Source: Trichoplax adhaerens (Eukaryota; Placozoa; Uniplacotomia; Trichoplacea; Trichoplacidae). Taken from it: a stretch of DNA of 64,000 nt. The stretch is taken from contig NW_002060962.1 of assembly GCF_000150275.1 (NCBI RefSeq), positions 1,043,588-1,107,587 on the forward strand. Direction: 5' to 3'. Each line of letters begins with the position of its first letter. Position 1 is the stretch's first letter. The notes under the pieces were generated by a model that was not told the origin of the DNA, did not search any database, and saw nothing but the letters and a program-made list of their open reading frames with translations. Below, piece after piece: positions 38,122-50,534 of the stretch. The translations under genes and the position numbers were made by a program.

Positions 38122-39741
38122 ATGGTCCAGGTTGAGCCATTTGCACATTGACTTGCTGAATGGGATGGTACTGCATGGGGACTTCAGTTATGGGTACATA
38201 AATATAGAGGCAAAAAATTAAAAATTTGTAGTTTATTAATGATTTCAAAGAATACGTGCGTTTACTTGCAATCGAATAGAAACTACTTTGATAACATGCA
38301 ACTTATTTGCTACTGAGTACAATTTGAGCAGTTATTTAACGATACAGTGATAGGTTGATTTACAGTAATACATACTTACACAATAATAGATACATAGATA
38401 CTTGTACTATAGCATATCCTTGCATATTCTTGTATAGTAAACGACAAGCGCATGTACTTTTATATATTCTTTTATATTGTTTTATAGGCGAGTTTATGTT
38501 ATGAAGTATTTTTTCATGTTTTGCTATTCATTTTACCGAGCTATCAACATTTGTTAAGTATATTAAGCGACTTATAAAACATTGCCGTATTTAACATTAA
38601 GATAATCATTACCTAAAAGTACGATGCAAGCTAGAGATACAGCAAAGCCAATTACTCCCAGGCCCAATGATACGATATTAAACCAGATAGAATGATAAGT
38701 ACCATAGGAAAAAATAAATCCAAAACTGACGCCAATGTGAGGAACTGAGAGGATGATGCTTATAATGCAGAAGGCATAGAAGCAATTTATCTATTAAAAA
38801 TTACAACAAGTAAACTAATATTATTTTAGGTACATAATCCTGTTTTTCTCTTTCCAAGTATAAAATTTTGTCTTTTTATAACTAAAAGTCTAAAGTATTC
38901 TGTGAGTGATGGATAGTCAGTTAAAATTACCAAGTGAATACTGTTTTCTTTCTTGCGGGTTGTAAGAGCGAAGATACCACCTAGTAGGTACTATAAGAAA
39001 TAAGAGTGATTCAAACCATTTGTTGAAAGTTGAGCTGCGATAGATTTAGACGAGATTTTAAAAGAGACTATCCAAACTTTAATAGAACTTTTATGGTATC
39101 ACTTATCCTGTATTTCAAGTGCAAAATGGCAGTCATGTCAAATAAACTATCCAAAACGGTACCATACTTTTTATCACGTAATAAAGTTGGATAAATACTC
39201 AAAAGCAGGTAAGAAAAATAGAAAACCATATGATGCTTTTATTGCAAATATGACGATGGTAGTAGTCATAAAAGCAGTAAGAAAATTACCCACTTGCACT
39301 TGTTGACAATAATCAAACACTTAAACTATGGGAATTAAGCAAATCCGATATTCAGATTGAAGGAAAGCTAACTGTAGTACACGTATCAAAGCTTACAAAG
39401 ACTCCTGCCCAAATGTCTGCGCCTATCCAAGGAGTCATATTGTAGATATAATATGTTGAATTGTAACTAATACCCTGGTAGGTATAAAGATAAGAGTTGG
39501 TGAAAAATCCAATGATTCCGACTAGAAGACTTGTAAGACCGATTAGGACTAATATTATTCCAAGTCCAAACTGTGCAGGTTGAAGTTTGAACGGCAACGA
39601 CTTCTTACTTGGAATACAACAAGATGTAGTAACAACTTGATCTTGATACATTACTTGCGGCTGCTGCGCTGTCATAATCTGTGCTGGTTGTAGTAGTATT
39701 TGTGGTTGTTGAATAAATTGTGGTTGAGTTGGTAGTGCCAT
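38117..39741 (-). CDS. CD20/MS4A-like protein, gene 7, tail truncated by an LTR
   Basis: Exons in transcription order: 39397-39741, 38931-38990, 38613-38790 (or 38581-38790), 38117-38181. The head (1-39) is Gln/Pro-rich, then CCIPSKKSLP (41-50), TM1 (about 57-80) and a Tyr-rich loop with sequons at N94 and N101. DIWAGVF and YLLGGIFALT follow, then TM3/TM4. Exon 3 lacks the YC element near its end and has no good donor at the usual 210-nt position (GTTTTA). A GTAATG site after TTTTAG gives 178 nt in phase 1. That fits the phase-1 acceptor of the last exon directly, and no exon 4 could be found in intron 3. With that splice the product is 215 aa. The last exon reads VPMQYHPIQQ to QPGP and then runs into the L1 LTR, which supplies the stop. 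It may still be functional with a shortened tail. Confidence 0.75.
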
Positions 39742-41634
39742 TTTGTTCTAAGGTACACCGATCTTGTTGCTGATACTATGAAACGATTATATTCCTATTA
39801 ATTACTTAATTTATTTGATAGTAATGGTAATAAAAGCTACTTTAGTTACACTGTTTTATTGATATTTGCTGAGTATTTGCAATCTTCTAATATCTACCTA
39901 ATCTAGATAGAAACTATTGAATAAAGTGGAATAGATATGATATTAAATGATTACTGTAAGAATACTATATCAATTCCTAAGTCAAATCTTTTATATCTAG
40001 ATTTAAAGCATTTCTAAAAGCTCCACATCCTTTCCGTCATCGTTACTTACTTTCGATAAACGACTATTCGCTATTCGTTTGTTCCGTTAAATGCCGTCTA
40101 ATAATTATTGTATCTTTTATATATTACATATATATACAGTATGAGACGCTGCATAGCTTATCTGCGGTCGAGATTAATTCACTCTTTTAATAAAGTAGAC
40201 ATGTGATATAATAGCTAGAAACAAAATTAGAATAACTATAAAAAACTATAAAATTCTATTTTAGTATTAGGTGAATGCCTATTATTAACAGACTCATAAT
40301 ATCAATAAGCATTAAAGATTGCCCGTGAGTGGATGGTGCTAACATTAAAGTCAATATGAAGTTTAAAATAGAATTGATAGAATACGTAATCGGCTATATA
40401 TTAATGATCTACTCATAAATAATTCATAAGATATCATAAAAGCACATGCGCTACATTGTTGTTGACTTTTAACCAATTGCAGCCATGCAAGTAGATCATT
40501 TGTGCAACATTGCTTCAAACTAGATGCTCCAAGTATAGTTGTCATCACGTCGTAAGAAGTCTATTCCTATAAAATTCTTAATTAAATATAGTAGCTATAT
40601 CGGCGACCGATAAGAGCTATAAGGTACCGTAAGATACCTGCCTTCTATAAGCAATTACATAAGTTATAGGGCTAGTTTTAGTCTTAAACGGTTGTATAAC
40701 TAAGAGATCTAGCACTTAAACTAAGGAAGAGCACAAAAGAAAAATACTCGTAAACTACAGTGTTGCGCTTTGATAATGGAGTATTGACGCTTTAGCTCTC
40801 GTAATATAGAAAACAAAGAAATATATGCAATATACTAGCGTTACAAATATTAATTTGATCAATTCTTCAACATTTATATTTTTATAACAGTAACATTACA
40901 ATCTCACCCGGAATGGGCCCAAAATAAACTAGTTTCTTCTGGTAGAAACTATTTGACTAGATTTAAATTAATTTAACTTCATTTGTAGTTCTGCTGTAAA
41001 TTTAGGCACATCATAAACATTTGCGATTTCACTATTAGAAAATTGCCACTTCGAAAGAGGCAATTTTTACTTCGAGAAATTTTGGTATAGCATAAAATTT
41101 ATGAGACTTGAAAGTTGTGAAATCAGTGATTTATTGTCTCATTAAGACTTACAAGCAAGGTAATTACCAGAAACTACAAATTCGATCATTTAGCTTAAGA
41201 ATCTCAGTCATAACCTTATCAAAAGCACGTTTGCTATTGCGGTGGAATTCTAAACTATCGATACATCATAATGACGTCTAGCGATATAAAATGTGACCTA
41301 TTGTACCTATAGTCATTCTAAACAATTTTCAAAATATTTCAATAATGAGCGGCAATTGTAAACCATATTTTCTGTATGTTAAGAGAAATATTTCATCAAT
41401 GTATGATAACAATTCTTCTTGATTTAACTAAAGACGAAATGACTGACACCTATACCGCAATGAATTAAATATTCCCGTACTATACTGCAATTAATTTTTG
41501 GTACAACTAATAAAATTAGTCACTTTAAGGATGAGGGTATGAAATCTAGTCGATTCTAATTGATTAGAATTGATAAAATTATAGTACAGAGAAAGATTTT
41601 GTAATTCTCTATTTTCAGCATTGAGGCAAAGAAT
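39742..41634. other. intergenic, gene 7 to gene 8
   Basis: About 1.9 kb holding the upstream region of gene 7 and the 3' flank of gene 8. The ATG of gene 7 is preceded by ACCTTAG then AACAAA, matching the arrangement in gene 6 and suggesting a 5'-UTR intron acceptor. Nothing else was recognised. Confidence 0.45.
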
Positions 41635-43714
41635 TTAGGCATCACCACTCGCAGTTTTTACTGGTTCTGGCTGAATAGTAGCAGTTTGAGTTTGAGTAGG
41701 GGCTACAGTATACCCCCCAACAGGCGCAACTTGCGTGTACGTTGGTTGAGCGGGTTGGTATTGCATTATGACTTGATCATTAATATGAAAACAAGAAAAT
41801 TAGTATTTGCTACACTAATTATTCTATTTAAATTATCTGTGCATAATCTTACGCAAACTACCATACTTAAACTATTTAACTTAACCTTAAGAGATATCAT
41901 AAACACACGAAAAATATCACACTTAATGCTACTGAAATGAGATAATTCATAAATGCATGGATGGAAGAGGTAAAATCTTTCCATAAATAGAAAAGGCAAA
42001 CTCTTTCCCTAATAGCATAGTATCCTCTGACAACACATGAATATTACAATTGATTTGATTTTCTTTACAAAATGATCATAGTATCAATTAGAGGATAGTC
42101 AGGAATAGCCTACAGATCACAATTTGTGATCATATTTAACATGAAATTATTATTACCTGGTTGGTTAGGATATTGTTGGTTAGGGTATTGTTGGTTAGGA
42201 TATTGCTGCACAGTTAGAACTTGACTTTTACCTTGAAATTGGACTGTGTAAGCACCCTAAAATTGAGGCCATGATATCAATATATCTATTTATGATTACT
42301 CAACAAATTCATATACATATTTTAATCTATAAATCAGTAATAAATGCGAGCCAAAAATGGCTATTTAATAAGTGAAATTAAAGCATGAACATAGAAAGCT
42401 TGATATGTACAGTATCATATGCAGTCTTATAAAGGATTAATTTTTTAACGAAGAGCAAGAACTGAAGAAATTTATTATTTTGAGATAAAATTTTCATATT
42501 TTATAAGATACTGAAATTGTTTCACTAACCGGTGGGGTAGGTTTACAATAAATTTCTTTACTTAAAAGTATGATGAAAGTCAAACTGCAAGAAAAGCCAA
42601 TTAATGCAAAAATCATTGAAACAATGTTGAACCATTCCGTGTAACGAGCGCCGTAGTTAAACATAAAGCCAAGGCTTAAGCCAAAGTGAGGTAATGATAA
42701 TATAAAGCTCATTATCGAGAAAGCATAGAAGGTGTTCATCTATTAAAAATTACAACAGCCAGATAAAATGAAGTAATTAGTTGTAACGATCTTTCCAGTC
42801 GTTAAGGTAATTATAAGTAGGTAATTAGAATTTAATTGTTACAGTTTGGAATGTTTTACGCGCATTGTATTTGATAATCAGAATTACCTGATGAACGTCG
42901 TTTTGTTTCTTGTAAGTAACAGCGGCTAAGATTCCACATATGAAATACTGCAGCAAAAAGATTTCGAAACTTGAGTTAAAATTTATCTTATTTCGATGTT
43001 ATGATACATTTTCAAAATGTGACAACAATACTAAGGCATATATTAGATAAATGGTCATTGTATTATAGTATTCAGGGTATTCATTTATGACCGTAGACAG
43101 TTAAATTACTTAAACTACAGTAGTTAAATTATACAAAACCTGGAAAACAGAATGATAGTGAAATAGTGTATCAGAGAATTGAAAACCTTGTATTACATCT
43201 ACTGCAGTAACAATGATAGTAATTGATTATACTGGTATTTATATTTGTCAAGACTCCCTTACGTTATGGAAGTACTAGATAGGAAACGAAAGCTCGTCAA
43301 TATTAGAAATAGAAAGAATTGCTCATTACTGTCAAACATATTTTCAGTAACAACTTTATCAATGCTTACAAATAATCCTCCCCAAATATCTCCGGCGTAC
43401 CAACTGGTTGGATTATAATAGGTATAATAAGTATGAGAATGGAACGAGTAGCCTCTATAATTGGCCTTGAAAATTCCAACGGTACCGAATATCACACTGG
43501 CTAGACCAGACAGGCTCAAGAAGATGCCAAGTCCTAATTGGGTGGAGCGAAATTTAATCGGTAAAAATTTACCATGTGGTCTGCACATACCGGTACCAGA
43601 AGGAGCCTTATTTTGTTTGTGTATTATTTGTGGCTGCTGGACAGGAATCATTTGTGCTGGCTGTTGAATTACTAGCGGTTGTTGGACGTATTGTGGTTGA
43701 GCAGGAGTAGCCAT
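41635..43714 (-). CDS. CD20/MS4A-like four-pass membrane protein, gene 8
   Basis: Five exons in transcription order: 43370-43714, 42888-42947, 42530-42739, 42157-42256, 41635-41771, giving 283 aa. The head has QPQYVQQP and QQPAQ units. The juxtamembrane motif is MCRPHGKFLP (43-52), with one Cys instead of the usual pair. TM1 is about 60-82. The outer loop is His/Tyr-rich (HTYYTYYNP), then DIWGGLF opens TM2 and exon 2 reads YFICGILAAV. Exon 3 (210 nt) encodes TM3/TM4 and ends IYCKPTPP. Exon 4 is longer than usual because a 15-bp unit encoding QYPNQ is present three times. The tail carries YQPAQPTYTQ and ends EPVKTASGDA. Donors are GTAAGC, GTAATT, GTTAGT and GTAATA. The ATG context is AAACAAAATGG. 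It is a close paralogue of genes 6 and 7. Confidence 0.9.
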
Positions 43715-46700
43715 TTTGTTTTGTGTCAGTCTAGTGTAAAATCGAATGACATAAATTAGTTACAATTGGAGTTTATTACCTCTAATTAAGGCTTAAGCGT
43801 AAGGTTTACGTATCAGACTTCAATTTCACTGTATACTCACTTTTTTCGTTTATTTTAAGGATAGAAGAAAAATTAACTATAGTGCATACGTATAATTCTA
43901 TGCTATCGTGACAAAGTGTCTTCAAAATGCTAAACAAGAATTATTGTTTCTTTTGAAACTTCATCTTATTACCTAAACTTGGTTCCTTTAACGTACGACT
44001 ATTATTACTCCGTGGTTTACTAATATTAAAATCTCACAATCGACGTTCAACTATTTCCGTACAATATTATTATTTTATCTAGACTAATTTGGGGCTGTGC
44101 TACCGTTATCGAGAGTGTTAGATCATGCTTTGCTGAAGCTGAAGTTAACTACTATTTAATAATTCTAAGTTAATATCTCTTGTTATAATTAGATAGACCA
44201 TGTTTCGATAAAGATAATTATCCTGATAATAATAGAAAAAAATTACTATTTCTCTTCTATATAAGCATGCAACTTACTGTAGTGTACTTGAGGTAAGTTA
44301 CCAATCTACGGTCTTAAAAAAATGACTTAACTGGCTTTTGGTAGTCTATATATAGCTACAGCATTTATCGTATTGTCTGCCAGTCTATTGAAATATACAA
44401 ATTACTTTGAGCAAATACGGCATGATACGTATGACATCACGTAAAGCGATAGCTCACAGTTAATTATTGATTGAGACTGAAAGCCATGGCAACGGCATAA
44501 GAGTTACTATCAATAGTTGCGTGGAATATGATATATAATTAATTATTATAATTATTGGACATTTAATGTAGCTAAATAAATAGAATAGCGAAACGCCTAG
44601 ATACCTTTGATCATCGTAGGCAACAGAATAGAATTATATTCTTCTAACAATTTGATTTTAATTGAAGGGGACTGATTTTATAGCATGTGCTGTAAATTTC
44701 AGACATAAATAGTCTAATCCTGAAAAGTATCTCATGTTACAGTAACTATGTAAGCTAATTTTGATATGAGTAAGCACAAGCATAATTAAAACATTCTTAT
44801 ACAATTATGAAGCTTTTATTCCATGATAGTTGATATTGCTACAAGTAAGCACTAGCGCAATTAGAAAAAATTTTTAAATTATGAAATATTCAGTCCTCAT
44901 GATGGTCATTACTAATACGAGTAACAACTACCATAATTAAGAAAACCTTATATAACCATGTGGTATTCTATCCTTAGTTAGCCCTTATTGATATGAGTAA
45001 GCACTCGTGTAAATTAGAAAAATCTTGAAAACCTATCTATTATTCTATAATCTTGTTAACTTTCACTGCTCTACATTTTAATTTATCTTTGATTGATTCC
45101 ATATAACAAATTAAAAGCTGTATGATTAGCCATGATCGTTATCACATAGTGTAATATATTTTCTTGAAGATTTCCTTTGCATACGGCATGATTGCTTAAA
45201 AATTAAGAGTATGAGATAAAACTTAGCTCTACCATTTATTAGTATGCTAGCTAGGTGATGTTTTAATATTATTGTTAGCAATTGATGATCTGTTATTGTG
45301 AAGATAATGACCAACTGCTAATAAAATATATTCGCACTGCCTAGAATGTTAGCATTCACATAGACCCTATATCTGTATTAATCATCTTAATGACACCGTT
45401 ATTGCCTACGCAGAGATAAATTAGCATAGTAAATGAACTGGATATTACAGATGTAGATCTGAGTACTAGCAAAATGCATCTTTTTTATAGTTACTGTAAC
45501 GACTATCGTTATGTTTCAGTAAATGCTAATTAACCTACCAATTTAAATAGTAAAACAAAATTGTTGTATTATTGCGAATTAGATGAATATTCTAACGTTA
45601 TTAAATTACTTACTTTAGCAAAAATTTTCTACATTTCAGACGTCAAAATACGTATGAATAGTGTAAAGGTTCTTTATTCACAACTATACGATAGATAAAT
45701 TAAAAATATAATAAACTATTTCCATAAATACTTGATAGTAATTCTGTCAGAGTGCGGTAATTTATATGGTAAATTACGTTTTTACGATCCATCATCCTCG
45801 TATGAAACTGTTTAACTTTGGCTGCGTTTGTATCAAACAGGATAGCATAATAATTATTAAGGCTGACATATTTATAAGATATTAGCATCAAAAAATTAGC
45901 TTTATGTGTTCTAAAGATTATCACGAAGGTGAATAATTAAAATAACTTCGTACAAGCACTATGATCCCGTAAATTGCAGATTAAACTACAATACTAAGTA
46001 TTTAAAGACAAGATAGATCTAGATTTTGGCTTTTACCCTCTTTAAAACTTTAAACAATATGCGTATTCAACTGAACAAGTAATCCTTTAACGTCAAGTAA
46101 GTCGATTCGATGTATGTCTGTAACTTGCTATTAATTTTTGTGAAGCTAAATAATTCTGATACCCTCTCACAGCCCTATTTTGTTGTTATTTTATGTCAGT
46201 ATAATGTTAAATTCCTGTACAATCAGCGCATTGATTTTAGTACTAGTAATCACGAGGAAGCAATAGATAAAAAACTAAAATAATGATGTAAACCTCATAG
46301 AATAAACCTAGATTGTTGCTTATGTAATTATTAACAGCAGATAGATGGTTGAGCTATGAATCTTTGATTGTATTCCACAGACACAATAATCCTTAACTTT
46401 TATCTACAATAACTGCCGTGTGACGCTATGGTTTTACTAATGGCATTTGTCTGCTATAGGAATAAAGATTTTAGAGGTTGCTGTTAACATTTTCAATTTT
46501 GTTTGCTTCCTGACAGTCAATTTCTAATTCTAGAATTAGTAAATCATTCGCCTGTTTGCATTGACATCCACACCCGATACTAGTAAAACTTGCTGCTGCC
46601 TTAAAATAAATCAGTTGCTTCCTGTTAAACTCATTAGAATGTTGTATTATAGTAAAGTTTAAATATGCTTTAGTAATTAAGATTTCCGACAACTTATTTT

Positions 46701-49068
46701 TTGTTCTTATATTTCTGATGAAGTAAATTTCAAAAAATAAAATTTACGAAATAAAGAATACATGGAGAACCCCCGGCATTAGTAAAGTATTATGATGCCA
46801 TACTCAAAAAGATCAGCAGATGGGATTTATTGTAATGAGGCAATAAATTTAATGTAATTCGCCCTTTTACACCTATTATTAGTCATTTAATCTTGAAAGA
46901 ATACCCCGATATCTGAAGTTAATTGTTCTAATGTACAGACATTAATGCACTGTCAGCATTATTCAGTTACTCAAAGGCGCGATCGAAAAGTAGGTGAATT
47001 TTAGAAAACTGGTAGGCTTAGTTAATGCTCATAATTATCATAGCTATAAATCATGAGCTGATGACTTTAATATACAGTAATACACAATCAGTGCTATAAA
47101 ATTTATCTATAACGCTGAAAATATCGCCTTTACATATTCTATGACAGCCATGGACAAGAGTTAGCAACATCCAATGTTGCCCTAACGCCAACATTGTTGT
47201 AATGATATGCAAGGGCGTAGGTACTAAAGACTCGCTGCCTAGCGATTATCGGTGTAACAGAAACGATTCTGCGTATTGCTTAATGAACGATATCTCTTAT
47301 TTAAATTCTGATTGTTGGGAAATAGAGGTTAGATCAATAAGTGATGGGTTAGCTGAGAAATCTAGCAATAGTGACATTCATTTCAGTATATAACTTTGTT
47401 GACGGTAGATATTTCTTCGTAGATTTAGTGTACTTTACGAGTAATAATACTACAGCGTAACTATAATTTGAAAAGCTTATGTGTTTACCTAACATTTAAA
47501 TTCAGAAACATAGATTAATTACATTTTACTACTCTTAATGAGCATAATATACTGTGCTTGCCATTTCAGTTTATTTAATTGCACAATACGTAAATTGTGT
47601 TTCAATGTAACTGTAATTAATTTTTTTAAAGAATCCTAGAGTCTGGTCAATCATCATTAAATAAAATAGAAGCGCATCTCCAACTTAACAACAGGATTAT
47701 ATTCTTACTAGTACTGGGAGTAATTACAGTATTTAAAAAATACATAATATTAAAACTTGATAGAGTAGAGAGAATGACTGACATAATCAGATACGGATAA
47801 AACTCGTTTATGTGATATACAATCAAAATAACGACTTTTAGGTACGATACAGTAAATCTCCCAGGCAAGCTGATATATGACTATGCAATGATGATTAGAA
47901 AGAATGATATTTGCAATGTCTCCCAAGTATTGTAAGAAACAACCGATTTAATCAGAGGTAATCTTTTCCTAAGGCTATCAAGAAGATGAAGAATATCTAT
48001 TTTAAGCCGCGTAGGTATAGGTTTAAACAGCGATGATTCCTCGCTTAGTCTGTAAGATATGCATTCTCATACTGCAATTAGATGTTATCAGGATGTAATT
48101 ATGACAGGTTTAATAATATTAAACTTAGTAAAGGTCATTAATGCTAGAAATTATATTTGACTTATTCGTAATACCATCCTCAAACAAGTAGAATTAAGTA
48201 GAACTACAAACTATGCAATAAAGGGTGTTGTATGCAAATCAGAAAGGCAATGTATATTTTGTTAATTATCGGGATCACATAAATGACTTTTACCGTTACT
48301 TAGTTAAAACTGAAAAGTCATTAAGGTCACTAAAGATTGTATTCACTTTGTTGTTTAAATTTAAAAATAGACAGGCAGCCAAGATCTTATAGAATTTTAG
48401 AGCTCTAGAGAAAAAGAACGAAGCTTTATGTACCTCAGTTAAATGATTGGTTTCTATGATTAATCAAGAATCGATATAACACTTAAAAGAATTTCAGGAC
48501 CATCGTTATCGTTAAATAAGATAATGAGATTTTTTTGGAGAATTATATTTAACGATTTATTTAGTAATAATATCTTTGTATGAATATCAGTCAATCATTA
48601 ATAGTAAAAGAATCTAATTCTGATATATTAATTTCTTTTCATAACTACTCCTACGTATTAAAATTTGTGTTTCGATTTCCAAATTTTAAGTTTTATCTGT
48701 TATTAGAGTAGCATAGCACCGGTAAGACCTATAGTAAACACAGAGTTAGATTCACAATATCAGCTGTTTTTGCGGTTATTGTAGAACTACATGTCTATTA
48801 ATTTTATCAGATTTTCATGCATTTCAGTAATGATAAAAATTTCGTAATGAAGTAGCTTTTGGTAGACAAAACATTATTTCATCAGCCTGGTATAAGTCAC
48901 TATTAAACTTTGTATATGGATGTGGCTATCTCTTACGCTATCATCAATGCTTTGCTTAACGATTACGTAGAGTATGAATGCTATTAATTAATATACTTGG
49001 AAATATTGCTTAATTATGCCTAATATGATGGAAATAGAGTGCAAATAGTCTAAAAATTTAAATAATAC
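43715..49068. other. largest gene-poor interval, gene 8 to gene 9
   Basis: About 5.4 kb. It contains a four-unit degenerate tandem repeat at 44.76-45.05 kb. A recognisable exon 5 of gene 9 would be expected in the right part but was not found. Open frames of 62-74 codons at 45.1-47.9 kb show no family motif and are probably chance. Confidence 0.45.
44758..45045 (+). repeat. degenerate tandem repeat, about 75-bp unit, four copies
   Basis: Units start near 44761, 44831, 44908 and 44987. Each reads roughly TTGATATGAGTAAGCAC, then a TAATTA string, A-run, CTTATA and ATTATG-like string. Spacings are about 70, 77 and 79 bp. The units are diverged and non-coding. Confidence 0.7.
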
Positions 49069-50534
49069 CTAGATGATTCGGAGATTGATTAATATCGAGC
49101 AGGATCACCTTGGAACTTGATTGCATATGGGGTCTATAACACATTAGTAAAAATTAAGAATAGAAACTTTATTTATAACCTATTCTATGAATACTTCAGT
49201 AATGTAATTCGTATAGTCTTTATGGCAACGACATCTGGCTATTTTCTACTACCGTACATTTTATTGCTTTTGCTATAACTACAAGTTATTGTACTAAGCA
49301 TTTAGGAATAGAGCTGCAATGACTATTGGTCAACATTATGTTAATTTGGCATAAAGTACAATCTAAAAGCAGCATGTCTTAAATTATTAAATTCGAATTA
49401 TGTGACTAACTTGTGGCCCAGAAATGCAGAAAATATTTTTTAGTAAAAATCTTATAAAAACGGCGGAAATAAGGAATCCAATCCCTGCCAAAACTAAGGA
49501 GGCGATATTGAACCACATACTCAGTGCGACTCCATATACAAACATGAAACCAAAGCTCACACCAATATGTAAAACTGACATGGATAGGCTTATAATCGTG
49601 AATGCATAATAGCTATTCAGCTGTCCATTTGGAAAAGAAGGGATGCCACATATGTCAGTTTTATATTCATTTTAATTTAAATTTTTCGACAATTTATCTT
49701 ATATTAATCTGTAGTAACAATCTAATTCAATTCAGTTTTATTACTCCTAATTTACCAAATGAAAATTTTTTCGCGCATTCTGATGTTCTACTATAGCAAA
49801 GATACCACAAACAATATACTTTAATAAGAAATCAAAAAATGAACACAATCCACGTTAGTATTGCCTGTAGAGGGTATATAAATCAAGGAAAAATGGCAGG
49901 ACCATGCTTATAAAACGCATTAATTAATTAAACTCAGTGCATCTCTTTCCATAAGTTAAAATCATAAAATTTGATTGTAATCCTGAAGATAATATTGTTT
50001 ACTTTATTGCTGCTTCTAGTTAAGTTATTCATATATAACAATATTAAAAATGCTATCGTCCTTTACCTACTCATATTAATAACTCTAAAAATCTGTAATT
50101 TTTATTCTTTATCAACCCAACTTGGGCGTTATTATACACTAAATTATTAAAAAATGAATTTATTATACCAAAATAAAAATAAATCATTAAGAAATACATG
50201 ATACAGGCATTCTTTACGGCTAAAAATTACTATAAAGTTATTGACTTACGAAAAACCCTGCCCAAATGTCTGCGCCTACCCATGTTGTGGGATTATGGTA
50301 AACATAGCCTTGCAAATGAGAGTCAGGTACAGTTGTGGTAAAAATTCCAACGATGCCTAAGACCATGCTAGCTAGACCACATATCATTAAAACGATTGCA
50401 AGTCCAAATTGTGCTGGACGGAAATTAGAAGGTAATGATTTCCCATGTGGAATACAATATCCTGGATTCTCAGCGGGCAGATAAGAAATAACTTGAGGCA
50501 TTTGGCTTTGCTTCGATACTACTGGAAGAGACAT
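49069..50534 (-). CDS. CD20/MS4A-like protein, gene 9, frameshifted exon 4
   Basis: Exons in transcription order: 50250-50534, 49756-49818, 49411-49620, 49069-49133. The start is ATG at 50534 (MSLPVVSKQS). The frame is open upstream only from a TTG, next to a CTTTAG string that may be a 5'-UTR acceptor. The head is short (about 25 residues), then YCIPHGKSLP, TM1 (about 43-65), a short loop, DIWAGFF, and exon 2 YIVCGIFAIV (63 nt). Exon 3 is 210 nt and starts with CTG after a GACAG acceptor. Exon 4 begins with TPYAIKFQG, clearly homologous to other copies. It is 65 nt instead of 3n+1, and TAA at 49089-49091 ends the frame after 14 codons. One base fewer would restore the usual phase and a PNHLG ending. 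No exon 5 was found. As it stands the product would be about 200 aa with all four membrane segments and almost no tail. Confidence 0.72.

Noticed and set aside
47202-47393. 63-codon frame and neighbouring short frames at 45-48 kb
   Set aside because: No motif, paralogue or splice partner recognised. Length is within chance expectation.
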